From positions 648,976-701,524 of the forward strand of contig BFEA01000475.1 of NCBI GenBank assembly GCA_003427395.1: a DNA stretch of 52,549 bases, in the 5' to 3' direction. How positions within the stretch are numbered: the first letter of the stretch is position 1; each line of letters starts with the position of its first letter. A model generated the notes under the pieces. The model ran no database searches. It worked only from the letters and a program-made list of their open reading frames with translations, and was not told the DNA's origin. Both the position numbers and the translations under genes were made by a program. Below, piece by piece: positions 9,773 through 20,835 of the stretch. The stretch comes from Chara braunii (lineage: Eukaryota > Streptophyta > Charophyceae > Charales > Characeae).

Positions 9773-10737
9773 GAACGGTCAAAACAAGGGATTCGTGAAA
9801 ACCTCACAATCGGAGAAAACCTAACATTTCTTATAGAATGAAAAAGTAGAAGTCAAACTGTTATTTTTTACACAAAAAGAGAACATTTTTAATCGTTTTG
9901 CAATAAAGGAGGCAAAAAGTCAGGTGAAACGTCTAGCGTTCCTCAAAATGTGCAAGAAAACCCTTCCTTGCAAAATGCTTTTATATGACTATAAGTCATT
10001 CTCAGTAGATTGGCAAAAAAACAGAGTTCAAACACGGTAATTTTTAAGGATGACAAGGCAAAATTGAAAGATGTAAAGAAAAACTTGTTTTGGTGAATAC
10101 TCATTTATAGGATTATAAGTCAGTTTTCGCAGTTAGGTAAAAGCCAAGCTCTATAGGACTATAAATCACTTTTGAACTTAACAATAAAACCCTTATCAAA
10201 AAATATATGTCATTTGAAGTAAGACTACAAACAACTTTTGCCTCGGAGACACCTTGAAATTCTTAGCCAAACACGATTTTAAAATAAAAATATAAGGAAA
10301 AAAATTAAAACAAACAATAAAAAATAATATATTTGCCCATGTATGGGAAACCATGTTCAAGCGAACGTATTCACGAACAGGAGAATATGTTTGCGCGTTC
10401 AAAAAAACCCCGAATAAATTCATTGTGCTACACATCTTATAGGACTATAAACACAATTTTTTTGGATAACAAAAAATTATGATATTTCAGTTTTTGAACC
10501 TACGGTGCTTCACCGAGTCAAGATTTTCTATGAAAAAAACCACATTTTTTCTTGCCCGCTCCAGTAGTTCTGAAAAATTAATTTTCTGTTATTTTTTTTT
10601 GCGGATGTTTCACTTCACGTAGAATTTTGTTCCTGGAGGAGACCTGAAAAACGTACTATCATAATCTTGAATAGATTTCGTGCAAACCTAACAATTTATT
10701 TTGTTAGGTTTTCACGAATCATATGTTTCAAACGGTC
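9773..10737. mobile_element. TIR-bearing element (~965 bp) nested in LINE-2 ORF1
   Basis: Left end 9,773-9,804 and right end 10,706-10,737 are inverted repeats of 32 bp. The inner 15 bp (GATTCGTGAAAACCT) are identical and 25 of 32 match overall. The interior is AT-rich, non-coding, and unlike the flanking LINE. LINE ORF1 similarity resumes right after it, so it is an insertion. Inside, the motif CTATAGGACTATAA recurs in variants near 9,980, 10,105, 10,150 and 10,437. No transposase is seen, so it would be non-autonomous (MITE-like). I could not identify a clean target-site duplication. Confidence 0.6.
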
Positions 10738-11127
10738 TTGTCGGCGTCGTCATTCTATGACACTCTGGGTCTGGATATGGTCGAAGCTAGGGTTCGATAA
10801 ATGTACATAGAGAGATTTTGCTTTCGCCTGGTCCCGATAGAATCGATGCCTAAGATCAATACTGACACGCCCTCGAAAAAACGCATAAAATTCTGCATAC
10901 GCTTAGTTGATGACAGGATCCCGATCCCTCATTGGGCGGGGCTTCCAGCGGTCGGTCTAACCTGTATTCCTCTTCGTGTCTTGTTAGACAACTCGTCGAC
11001 TGAGTTGTGGAATGTGATAGTGGAACCAGGTGTGCCAGCAAACTTCTTAAAACGGTTGAACAACGAAATGCCGCTGGCTAAGAGCTTGGAGTTAGGCTTC
11101 ATTCAAGAGGTACTGTCGGAAAGATGA
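10738..11127 (+). pseudogene. LINE-2 ORF1 C-terminal domain
   Basis: The frame YDTLGLDMVEARVR, stop, then MPKINTDTPSKKRIKF, LVDDRIPIPHWAGL and WNVIVEPGVPANFLKRLN aligns, loosely but in order, with the LINE-3 block at 43,467-43,919 (LDILNIAHRL, DIPTPRFFVEPP, LLDDRISQEAL). The open part, 10,801-11,127, is 108 codons. The domain's function is unknown. A short spacer separates it from the endonuclease start at 11,239. Confidence 0.55.
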
Positions 11128-11238
11128 CAATCAATGTCGCCACCTCCGACAGTTAACGAGCATGGGCTAGGCAATACCAAGCGTATCAAAGGTGCTAACG
11201 CTTGAGGCACGTCTAATGGTCAGACTTAAATTAGTAAC

Positions 11239-11960
11239 ATGAAATTTGCAGCGGTGGGGGGATACGAGCAGAAGGCAAAAGGGAAGGAGGTTGAAATCTT
11301 AGATGCACGAGAAGTCAGTGGACGTGATTTTCCTTCAAGAAACGAAGTTGTCAACCCAGTTTGATCAACTCAGAGATTGGTGGGATCATTGGGATGAACC
11401 ATAATTGCCGTCACCTGCCAGAGGATCGAGGGGAGGCACGACGATATTAGTGCATAAAAGAATTGAGGCGGAGCTTATAGACTATGACGTGGACTTATGG
11501 GGGAGGTGGTTGTGGCTCAAGCTAAAATGTGAAGGGGTGTCCTTCGTAGTAGCAACGGTATAGTACACTCCCAATGAGCCGAAGGTGAGAATGGAGTTTA
11601 GGAGAGCCCTCCCATACTGCCTGCCAAAAGAAGAGCACATGATCATAGGAGAGGACTAGAATTCGGTCAGCAGTCCAGAACTGGAGTCAGAAGCAGAGGA
11701 GGGGATGAGGCGAGACAGGGAAGCCTTCCTGAAGTGGAAAGGAGCATGGAGACTGCAGGACATTTTTCAAATCATGCAGCCAATAAATCCAGGCTTCACA
11801 TGGTTCACCAACACGGTAAAACACAGGAGGAGCTAAACGACGACTCAACTATTTTTTGACAACAGACATCTTCTCGGAAGGTGCTCTAAGAGTGGGGGAA
11901 GAAAATGTTACCCTCTCAGACCACAAACCGGTGACTCTAGTCTCCTGCGATGCAGTTATT
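11239..11960 (+). pseudogene. LINE-2 ORF2 endonuclease, degraded
   Basis: ATG at 11,239 opens MKFAA (compare LQFKLATWN in LINE-3). Across frame changes the sequence then reads DVIFLQETKL (about 11,325), SRGGTTILVHKRIEAELIDY, LWGRWLWLKLK, MIIGED-stop-NS (about 11,640; GDWN in other copies) and VTLSDHKPVTLV (about 11,905). QETK, the GDWN position and SDHKPV are the recognised apurinic-type endonuclease motifs. An internal TAG replaces the Trp of GDWN, so the enzyme is dead. Confidence 0.8.
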
Positions 11961-12406
11961 AGTCAATAACAGGAGAGGTCCGGGCTATTTCAAACTCAAC
12001 GTATAAAACTTGGAAGAGGATGGATGACGAGAGTGGGTGGAAAACTTTTGGAAGGACTGGCGGGCAACGAAAGAGCGTTTCGATCAGTACTATGATTGGT
12101 GAGACGCTGGACTAAGCATCATCTCAGCAAGGCTCAGTGTGTACTCGAGAATAGAAGCGCATGGTAGAAACAAGACAGAAGTTGATTGCAAACGAAGGGT
12201 GGAGGTTATTGAAGGAAGCTGAGAAATGAATGGATGAGATCTCAAACTGGGTGTGGGCGGAAGAGAGAATAAAAACACTTAGTGAAAAGGAGGCCCTTCA
12301 GGTGGAGAAACAAGCAAGGTGGGAGGAAATCCTTAAAGAGAAAGGGATGGTAAGCAACGACAGAATGACAAGAGGCAGTTTCAGAAAGCTGCTACCAAGG
12401 TAGCTG

Positions 12407-13370
12407 ATGACTCAGATGAGGGAACTGCAACACCCTTACCTTCTCTGGAAACCACCAGCTAATCATACCAACGAAGAGATGTGTGAGTATGCTGCAGAAT
12501 ACTTTAAGGATATCCTAACGACACGCACGTCGTACTGGACTTGGGAGACGAACCTGACGGACGGCAACACCTTCTGGGACACCATGCATGCCAGACTCTT
12601 GCCCAACGAGAAACTAGACTTGGATAGGCGAATTACGGAGGAGGAGCTTAGGTAGATGTTGAAGAAGATGGCGAAGGGGAAGGTACTAAGCAACGATGGG
12701 CTCCCAGTGGATTTTTTTCAAAACTGCTAGCAACACTTGAAATCAGATGTGATCTGACTATATAATGACATCCTTACCGGGGGAAGACTGGGGAGGGCAA
12801 TGTCGAATGGAGTGATCTCCCTTCTATAGTACAAGAAGAGAGATTGAAGCAGGTGCGCAACTGGAGACCGATCTCCCTTATAAACTTCATTTATAAGATA
12901 TTAGCCAAGACACTAGTTTGCAGGCTGGGGAGAACTTTCCCCAAGCTGGTGGGCAAAGACTATGGCGCCTTCGTACAGGGACGCTCAATTTTTGAAAACA
13001 TCCTGACAGCAGTGGAGTCTCTGGAAATCATTGGCAGTGAGAGCAGAGATGTCACAGCCTTTCTCATAGACTTGGAAAAGGTCTATGACAGGGTTAACTG
13101 GACATTCGTAACAACGACTTTGTGCATGACAGACTTTGGTGATCCCTTCTGCAACTGAGTAAAAGTACTATACGCCTTCTCTATAGCAGTGGTGCAAGTT
13201 AACGACGCGACCTCCGAACGGTTCCAGCTATCTCGATCGCTCCGTAAAGGCTGCCCTTTGGCGCCTTTACTCTTTGTCCTCCAGCTTGAGGTGCTACTGT
13301 CCGCAATCGGGGCTCACCCAAGAATTAAGGGACTGAGCCTACCAGACGGAGGGGACTGTAGGATAAAAAA
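12407..13370 (+). pseudogene. LINE-2 ORF2 linker and N-terminal reverse transcriptase
   Basis: 12,407-12,655 (82 codons) contains CEYAAEYFKDILTTR, matching the LINE-3 linker YNYAEMYFCDILTSK. The RT then begins KMAKGKVLSNDGLPVDFF (about 12,665) and continues as NWRPISLINFIYKILAKTL, GAFVQGRSIFENILTAVES, AFLIDLEKVYDRVNWTFV and LSRSLRKGCPLAPLLFVLQL (to about 13,300). These are the fingers and palm blocks of non-LTR reverse transcriptases. The A-D-D catalytic block is absent because the copy ends near 13,370. Two or more frame changes and stops at 12,652, 12,728 and 13,158 also break it. Confidence 0.85.
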
Positions 13371-14190
13371 AAACCTTAAAATATGTTATTCGCATACCCC
13401 GGTTCATGTGGCCGTTCGTCGAACCGTCTTTGGCGCCGACATGCAACCACGGGTGCAACGGATGCGATTCCCCTCAGCGTAATCGATTAATCTCTCTTGT
13501 GCGGATTGAACGGGTCATTCGAATTCGTGTCCACACCATGCAAAACAGCAGAGCAAACTGTAAGCACGATTACTAAAGAAGGGCCAACCAACCCTCCACC
13601 CCCCCGCACCCCCCAAAATAGAGAACGGAGACACCCTTCCCCCTTTTGTTTTTTATATTTTTTTAGTTGGACGTTGAAGTCCGTAGCAGCTGTCAAAGTC
13701 AAAACCCTTGACCTATTTAAAGGCCTCCGCAGATGGAACTCAGCTGCCACAAAGGGCCTTGGCCCCCCTACCCGTCGCTCCCGCAGGTAGCTGAAGAGGG
13801 TAGGTAACGCAACCGTCTTGGCGGTTGTTTAGCGTCGAGAGGCAAGTCCCTCAAGGCGCGTGTCAGCCGACACTTGAGTGTCGAATGAGACCCTCGACAA
13901 CGCCGAGGGCCAGGCGAGTATGGACAACACATAACATGCCATCACTTTGATAGTTCGTGAACTCATGCATGGCCAGTGTTTATAAGGAAGCCTGTAATGC
14001 GGCCCACATTAATAGATGTCTACCTCGCGCTGCCTGCATGTGGTCGGTGATATTTGGTTATGGGCCGGACACTCCACCGGCCAGGCTTGAATCTATGTTG
14101 TTAATTTGTCGACACATTTCTGTTTGTATGTTGCGCCCAGTAGGACGTGTCCTATCAGCAATTAGACGTGCGGAATGGACGGTCGAACAC
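13371..14190. other. No gene seen
   Basis: Mixed sequence with a C-rich patch (13,594-13,620) and a T-run, and no recognisable protein or RNA. Short frames on both strands have no family features. Confidence 0.5.
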
Positions 14191-14199
14191 TCGCAGACA

Positions 14200-14223
14200 G
14201 AAGTTCGTCGGGATCCGAACTTC
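14200..14223. repeat. 24-bp near-palindrome, perfect-arm copy
   Basis: Arms GAAGTTCG and CGAACTTC are exact reverse complements around the 8-nt spacer TCGGGATC. This is one of the best copies of the family described between 14 and 32 kb. It sits just before the first satellite monomer. Confidence 0.9.
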
Positions 14224-14229
14224 ACAGAA

Positions 14230-16990
14230 ATGGAATCGACGGCTAACCGGTTATCAACGGGTTGCCGTGAGCTGACTGTCGGCCAATCGTCATAACGAAT
14301 GCAAGGCTATGACAGTCAGGAGACAAAAAAAAACATGGCTCAATGACCCTCACCCCACCCCTGCAAACTCCGATTAAATGCGCGTCGATTCGAAGGTTGT
14401 GCGCTGGGACTGAAAGCCTTTGCAGCACGTGCGGCTTCGATGCCGAAGCGTCTTCGCAATGTTGACACCCGACTGCGTGAACCGCAAAGCACGCCGTGGA
14501 AGGAGCATGACAGCGACTAAACCACACTTATCTCGATGTTGGCTTTTATTGGAGGGCGACAAAGATAGACGGCATACAGAAAATGAACACGGCCACTGAC
14601 ACCGTCGTCAACCCCAATAAACCCCTTTTAGGGCAATTCACAAGGCGAGCACTTTTGCGCACTACCAGGCCGCCGTCATAGAAGACGGACGGGGAAGTCG
14701 AAGATGTTGAAAACAACGGTCAGATTTACGCGGAGCTTCAAAGTTCGTCGGGATCCGAATTTGGCGGGAGCTCGATTACCCAGGAACCCGTTTTTGCGCG
14801 GCCGATGGTAGTGGAAGGGAGCGCCAGCGGGTGCACACAAGAAACGCTATGTCTGGGCGCACACAAGGAAGGCTCTGCCGCTCTCAAGTTTTCGTTGCAC
14901 GATAGCACGCGCAGAACAAAGGGTAATGGTGGATGCACCACCACACAATTCGGCGCATCGCGACCCGAAGCTGACCCCTGTAAACATCGATTCTCGCCAC
15001 TGTGTAATCAGATGTACTAGCACAAGAGGTTGTCGAAGTCGGTCATGTGCACTGCGCAGACACGAATCAATCACGATGACTTTTATTGGAAGGCAACGAA
15101 GATCGACGGTATACAGGAAATAGACCCGACCACTGACACCGTCGTCAACCCCAATCAACCCCTTTTAGGGTATTCATAAGGCGAGCACTTTTGCACACTA
15201 CCAGTCCGCCGTCATAGAAGACGGACGGGGAAGTCGAAGCTGTTGAAAATAACGGTCAGATTTACGTGGAGCTTCGAAGTTCGCCGGGATCCGAATTTGG
15301 CGGGAGCTCGAGTAGCCAGGAACCTCTTTTTGCGCGGCCGGTGCCAGTGGAAGGGAGCGCCAGCGGGTGCACATAAGGAACGCTATGTCTGGGCGCACAA
15401 AGGGAAGGCTTTGCCGCTCTCAAGTTTTCGTTGCATGATAGCACGCGTAGAACAAAGGGTAATGGTGGATGCACCACCACACAATTCGGCGCATCGCGAC
15501 CCCAAACTAACCCCTATAAACACCGATTCTCGCCACCGTGTAATCAGATGTACTAGCACAAGAGGTTGTTGAAGTCAGACTTGTGCACTGCGCAGACACG
15601 AATCAATCACAATGACTTTTATTGGAAGGCAACGAAGATCGACGGTATACATGAAATGGACTTGGCCACTTACATCGTCGTCAACCCCAATAAACCCCTT
15701 TTAGGGCAATTCACAAGGCGAGCAGTTTTGCGCACTACCAGGCCGCTGTCACAAAAGACGAACGGGGAAGTCGAAGCTGTTGAAAACAACGGTCAGATAT
15801 ATGCGGAGCCTCAAAGTTCTCACCACCATGTAATCCGATGTCGTAGCACAAGAGGTTGTCGAAGTCGGACATGTACACTGCGCAGACACAAATCAATTAG
15901 AATGGCTTTTGTTGGAAGGCAATGGAGATCGACGGCGCACAGGAAATGGACCCGGCCACTGACACCGTCACCAACCCCAATAAACCCCTTTTACGGCAAT
16001 TTCAAAGGCGAGCAGTTTTGCGCACAACCAGGCCGCCGGCATTGAAGAGGAATGAGGAAGTCGAAGTTGTTGAAAATAACGGTCAGATTTACGCGGAGCC
16101 TCAAAGTCCGTCGGGATTCGAATTTGGCGGGTGCTGGAGTAGCCAGAAACCTGTTTTCGCGCGGTCGGTGCCAGTGGAAGGGAGTGCCAGCGGGTTCACA
16201 TAAGGAACGCTATGTCTGGGCGCACATAAGGAAGGCTCTGCCACTCTCAAGTTTTCGTTGCACGATACAATGCGCAGAACAAAGGGTAATGGTGGATGCA
16301 CCAACACACAATTCGGCGCATCGCGACCCCAAACTGACCCCTATAAACACCGATTCTCACCACCGTCTAATCAGATGCACTAGCACAAGAGGTTGTCAAA
16401 CTCAGACATAGACACTACGCGGGCACGAAAAATTTAGAAGTGCTTTTATTGGAGGGCAATGAAGATCGACGGCACACAGGAAAAGGACCCGGCCACTGAC
16501 ACCGTCGTCAACCCCAATAAACCCCTTTTAGGGCAAATTCGAAAGGGAGCACTTTTGCGCACTACCAGTCTGCCGACATTGAAGACAGACGGGAATGTCG
16601 AAGATGTCGAAAACAACGGTCCGTTCTAAGTTCGCCGGGATCCGAACTTGGCGGTTGAATTTTTCGCGGGACCTCGAAGTCTGCCGGGATCCGAACTTGG
16701 CGTTTGCTGGACTGGCGAGGAATCGGTTTATGCGCGGGATGTCGGTTATCTCGAGGATGGGTGTTGAAGTGCACAGAAGGAACGCTATGCGTGTGTGCCT
16801 GGTCAGGGAGGCCCTGCTGCTGTTCTCAAGTGTATGTTCGACGAGAGCACGCACAACAGAAACACAACAGAAATGGTAGTCGGTGGTGCACCACGTTAGA
16901 AATCGGCGCAGCGCGGCCCCCAATAGAACCCCATAGACGCCGATTCTCCCCACTTACAGAGCGAGCTTGCGCGGCGATGCAGTCACAAAT
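14230..16990. repeat. Satellite array, monomer about 536 bp
   Basis: The phrase CTTTTATTGGARGGCAA starts near 14,542, 15,078, 15,613, 15,903 (GTTGG variant) and 16,441, giving spacings of about 536, 535, 290 and 538 bp. The 290-bp unit is a monomer with an internal deletion of about 246 bp. Other landmarks recur in order: ACCCCAATAAACCCCTTTTA, GGAACGCTATGTCTGGGCGC and GGTAATGGTGGATGCACCA. Most monomers carry one copy of the 24-bp palindrome (near 14,747, 15,277, 16,107 and 16,627). The last unit decays to about 16,990. Frames across it recur once per monomer and are repeat artefacts, not genes. Confidence 0.92.
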
Positions 16991-18148
16991 GTTGTGATCC
17001 GTGATGACAATGAATGGACCCATGAAAAGAAATCACCATGGCTGGTGGCCCCCCCCCTACAACCCCATCTAACGACGATTCGTCCAGTCGAGAAGGCGAG
17101 GCCCGACTCGCTCTCTGCCAACGTCGACATACGATAGCGCGAACCGCCATGCGCGCAAAGACACGGGAATGTCGGTGGCCAGATTGCACGCATGTCGATG
17201 ATGACACCACCGTCGGCAACCGCCTCAAACCCGAACGAGGCAATTGGACAGGCTGGCACTTTTGCGCACCCAAACGTCTCTGGCGACCACAACACACGCG
17301 AAAGGCCAGGCCATCGGAAATGGCTGGTTAGATTCTAGTCGAACCTCGAAGCCCGGCGAGATCCGAACTTGCCCTCAGAGGCGCGTGCTCTCCCAACGGC
17401 TGCGCGACGACAACACAATGCCACTTCCGTGAGAGCACTACGCATGATTGCTGTAGTTCGCCGGTATCCGAACTTCCCATCTCGCCAGGCAACGACACGC
17501 GACTCGCCTGTTCATGTTTGGCGGATGTTGGTTTCGCGCCTGCAGTCACAATGGTGACCCACCGTTCCCCGACGAATAAGACGTGTCCCGGAGGTGGCCG
17601 GGTTGTTCGTTATTGAACGAGGTCATTTTTTCATGTTCAGGTTCTCGTCACGAATCATGCGGCGCTCACGTCGAAGAAACGACATTGTCATCGCAGCGAG
17701 CGGTGGTGTCGTTCTCCATCGCGCGCGCGCAACGTGCACATTCTTCGTCTTGGACCCCGCGGATGTTGCGCGCACAGCACTGGCGTTTGTCGTGCGCAAT
17801 TCGCTGTCGCGTCCCTCGTTACCTGCGGCAGGCCTGCGCGCTCAACATCCGTGGCCTCTATGGTGGATCATGTGCACGTCGTGTGCGAGGGATGGAGACG
17901 ACACCAGCTCTCCCGGGATTGACGCCGTAGTCTCTCCGGGGAGGGAGGCACAAGTGTTGTGACGAGAACATGAAAGCGGAACGACGACCCCCTCCTGTTG
18001 ATGAACACCATTCCTCTCACTGCACACCACGTGGACGGTGGACATCGTTCGCACGGTGGCCACCACGCGATGCTCAATTCCAACCCTAGTCGCGCGCAGC
18101 CCATGTGGCGCCCGCTGGTCGTTCAGCACACTCGCCACTACCACTGTT
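16991..18148. other. GC-rich non-coding stretch with two palindrome copies
   Basis: No gene is supported: overlapping open frames occur on both strands, as expected from high GC. Degenerate copies of the 24-bp palindrome lie at about 17,350 (GATCCGAACTTG) and 17,457 (ATCCGAACTTC). Nothing else is recognised. Confidence 0.5.
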
Positions 18149-18220
18149 TGCCCTGCGAAGGATTCGAACCATCAGTCGTGGATTTGCAGTCCAATGCATC
18201 TCCTCTGTGTTAAACAATGT
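18149..18220 (-). pseudogene. tRNA-Cys(GCA)-like relic, organelle type
   Basis: On the minus strand the sequence has an anticodon arm with loop CTGCAAA (anticodon GCA) on a stem with 4 of 5 pairs, then a T-arm with GGTTCGAATCC and acceptor 3' strand GCAGGGC followed by A. The 5' half reads TAACACAGAGGAGATGCA, similar to the TAACA-type D-region of bacterial and organellar tRNA-Cys rather than nuclear ones. The 5' acceptor strand does not pair with GCAGGGC and the D-stem is poor, so this is probably a pseudogene, perhaps a second mitochondrial-derived fragment. Confidence 0.5.
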
Positions 18221-18316
18221 CTGAAATGTTTGTCGAGAAAAGTGAATGTGCGAGGAACTTTTGTCGACGGGATCTCGTGTTCTGCCGAAAAAAGGCGATT
18301 TCGTGTTTGCCTCAAC

Positions 18317-18381
18317 CACGCGGGAGTGTTTTGCAATGTTCAGTATGGCAACCGCGTGGGAGTGTTTTGCAATGTTCGATT
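18317..18381. repeat. 35-bp direct repeat pair
   Basis: CGCGGGAGTGTTTTGCAATG near 18,318 recurs as CGCGTGGGAGTGTTTTGCAA near 18,353, a 35-bp tandem period. It lies in otherwise featureless DNA between the tRNA relic and the GAT microsatellite. Confidence 0.75.
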
Positions 18382-18606
18382 GGCTCGTATTCAATGCTAA
18401 GCGAAGCAGGAATCATGGGGCCTTTCACGAGGAACGAAGGAGTGCGGAGAGAAGGAAATACAGAAACCATCGGGCCCATCGCCAACCCAAGCAGGAATCG
18501 TGGGGGCGATCTTGTGGAACAAATGAGAGTGAAGGAGAAGGGAACAGAGCAACCGTGTGCCCCAATGTCTTCGTCATCCGCTCCCTCCGTCACCGCCACT
18601 TGCGAC

Positions 18607-18840
18607 ATGATGATCATTAGGGTGTTGATGAAGATGATGATGATGCTGATTTGCGATGCAGACGATGATGATGACGACATGACGATCATCTGGGTGTTGA
18701 TGAAGATGATGATGATGCTGATTGCGATGCAGATGCTGATGAAGATGATGATGATGACGACGACGGTGGCGTTGTTGATGACTGCGACGATGTCGGTGAT
18801 GATGATGATGATGGTGTTGATGATGTCGTTGATGATGATG

Positions 18841-18882
<42 letters not shown>

Positions 18883-18940
18883 GTGTTATTGATGATGACA
18901 ACGATGATGATGAGGATGATGATGATGACGTTGATGGTTA
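18607..18940. repeat. (GAT)n/(ATG)n microsatellite, interrupted
   Basis: More than 300 bp of GAT/ATG triplets with interruptions such as GTGTTGATG and CATCTGGG. It gives long Met/Asp or Ser/Ile frames in all phases, which should not be taken as proteins. Confidence 0.95.
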
Positions 18941-19045
18941 TTTGTAAATACTAATCCACAACACAATCAAATAATTCAGAAAATGACGTTGATGATTATT
19001 TGTTAATACTAATCCACAAAACAATCAAAATAATTCAGAAAATGG
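18930..19045. repeat. 58-bp tandem duplication
   Basis: The block starting TTGATGGTTATTTGTAAATAC at about 18,932 is repeated from about 18,990 (TTGATGATTATTTGTTAATAC). Both end in AATTCAGAAAATG, with only a few differences. Confidence 0.88.
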
Positions 19046-19093
19046 CAAAAGAAACATGTCAAAGTTATATAAATCAAAAATGGGTTGGCGGAC

Positions 19094-19097
19094 GATG

Positions 19098-19163
<66 letters not shown>
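19094..19163. repeat. (ATG)n microsatellite
   Basis: About 23 GAT/ATG triplets with a single GGTG interruption near 19,114. Confidence 0.95.
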
Positions 19164-20640
19164 GTAAGCAAGAGTGAAGGGGCTGCTCGCGAGGAACGAA
19201 CGAGTGGGAAGCAAAAGGGCATACAGAAACCATGTGCCCCAATGTCATCGACATCCGTTCTCGCCGTCGCCGCGACTTGCGTCACGTGGCGCGATGCGGC
19301 TGCTCCCATGCGCCGGCAGGCATGTGCGATGACTGACACGCGGGCAGGCAGAAAACCACTTCACCTAAATGAGGGCACAGCGCACACGATGGCGCAGCTC
19401 TCCGATGGGGCACAAGTCTTGGACGACGGGCAACTCTTCGACAATGGCGAAGCGCGCACGATGGCGCGACTTGTCGACAAGGGCTGAGCGCAGACCACGG
19501 CGGCCACTTGCTACCGCAGAACGCAAAGATGGAATGTGGAAGCGCCGACAACTGGACCCCAGCAGCGGGCAGAAGGACGGGAAAGAGTTGGCGACGAGAG
19601 GGACGCCCGCAGACACGTGGCGCAACAGCAGAGCAGCAAAGGCGATGGAGGACGTCGCCGAAGGAACGTCACGTGTGAATGTGCTCGTTACGGCTGGAGA
19701 TGCGAATGCGCTGCACCAGACCCCAGGCAGCGGAGCCCCGAACTGTCGTCGCACCCCATGGAAAGACCCGCCTATGTCCCCCCGCATAGCCTCGGACCCC
19801 GCTCGCCAGGCAGGAGACGCAAATGCCCGCGAACCCCTCCAACCTCCCCTCCCGCGGCACCCCGCCGCCCCCCCCCCCCCCCCCCCCCCCCCCCCGAACG
19901 GACTGGAAAATACAAGCTGCCCCCCCGCGCTGCCCGAGACCCCCTTGGTCGGGGCCCGCAAACCCGACGACACGAACGCGAGCGGCCAGGGAAAAGGGCT
20001 CTATTTTTTAATGACGTCCGGGAAGGGCTGGCCCACAGGGACTTTTTTTGTCATGTCGTGCTCACCAGGTCCCCGTCGGGGAAATTTCGACGCGGAGCCA
20101 CCGTTCGATACGAGGATCGAACAGTCGTGCGGTGGCGCACGGTCCCCTCGCGATTTTCCGAAACGGAAGGCCCGAGGGGGCCTCGAGTCCCCCGCGCCTA
20201 CAAGTACGAGCGATGCCCTGGGCATTAATGTTGCACTTTGTGTTTTTTGCTGGGGAGATGCTTCCCAACGGAAGCCTTGCACCGCCGTTGTCGTCAACAA
20301 CACCACCCTGCACAGCTGGAGCGCCATAGCTGGCAAAGAGCAGGGACACAAATTCCTCACCACGCTCGTTTCCCGGCAGTGACGCACCCCGCATGCCCTC
20401 GCATCTCCCTCCACCTTCGAAGTCGCTGTCCACGTCATATTCTACGTCGCGTGGCGATACTTCCGGCGTCCACCACTCCACGCACTGCCCTCGCAAAAAC
20501 AAAGCACTCCACGCAGCACACTCACGAACGAAAAGCATAAGCCAAAAGGTCGACAGATTGCTGTCTGGATTGAGGGCGCAGATCGCGCGAATCTCCACTC
20601 GACAGTATCACACGGTGAGTGCGGCCGCAGCCGGGACGTG
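19164..20640. other. GC-rich non-coding stretch with a poly-C tract
   Basis: Long frames overlap on both strands (a 337-codon frame from 19,369 and others), but their products are Arg/Pro/Gly-rich without motifs and pass through a run of 28 C at 19,868-19,895. That pattern is typical of GC-rich non-coding DNA. No gene is called. Confidence 0.5.
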
Positions 20641-20727
20641 TGTGTGTTTGTGTGCGAGTGCGGGTAGGTTTTCTGATGATATGCTCGCGCAGATTGAAAG
20701 AGTTCATGTTTGCGTGTGTGCGGGTGG

Positions 20728-20764
<37 letters not shown>

Positions 20765-20835
20765 TGTGCTAGTGTGTGTTTGTGCGTGCGCGTGTGTGTC
20801 TGTGTGATTGTTTTTGTGTTAGTGTATTCGAGTGC
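20640..20835. repeat. (TG)n-rich low-complexity tract
   Basis: Nearly continuous TG/GTGTGCG with a pure (TG) core at about 20,729-20,758. TG-rich patches recur to about 21,100 and at 21,625-21,745. Confidence 0.9.

Larger units (their letters stand above)
7766..13370 (+). mobile_element. LINE-2: degraded L1-like retrotransposon with two nested insertions
   Basis: The order is ORF1 N-terminus (7,766-8,110), foreign mitochondrial DNA (8,111-8,507), ORF1 middle (8,508-9,772), foreign TIR element (9,773-10,737), ORF1 C-terminus (10,738-11,127), endonuclease (11,239-11,960), linker (12,407-12,655) and the N-terminal part of the reverse transcriptase (12,656-13,370). Every block aligns with LINE-3. 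The RT stops before the catalytic A-D-D motif, at an A-rich stretch (13,366-13,376). Many stops and frameshifts make it a dead copy. Confidence 0.85.

Noticed and set aside
14847-16411. Similar 60-120-codon frames recurring on both strands
   Set aside because: They repeat with the 536-bp satellite period and are repeat shadows.
14190-17480. CRISPR-like array of regularly spaced palindromes
   Set aside because: Spacing follows a 536-bp satellite monomer rather than 30-40-bp spacers, and the flanking DNA is repeated, not unique.
18217-18954. 245-codon ORF rich in Met/Asp
   Set aside because: It is mostly translation of the GAT/ATG microsatellite, open in every phase.
19369-20382. 337-codon ORF and overlapping ORFs on both strands
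   Set aside because: GC-rich DNA crossing a C28 tract; the products lack domains and compete in several frames.
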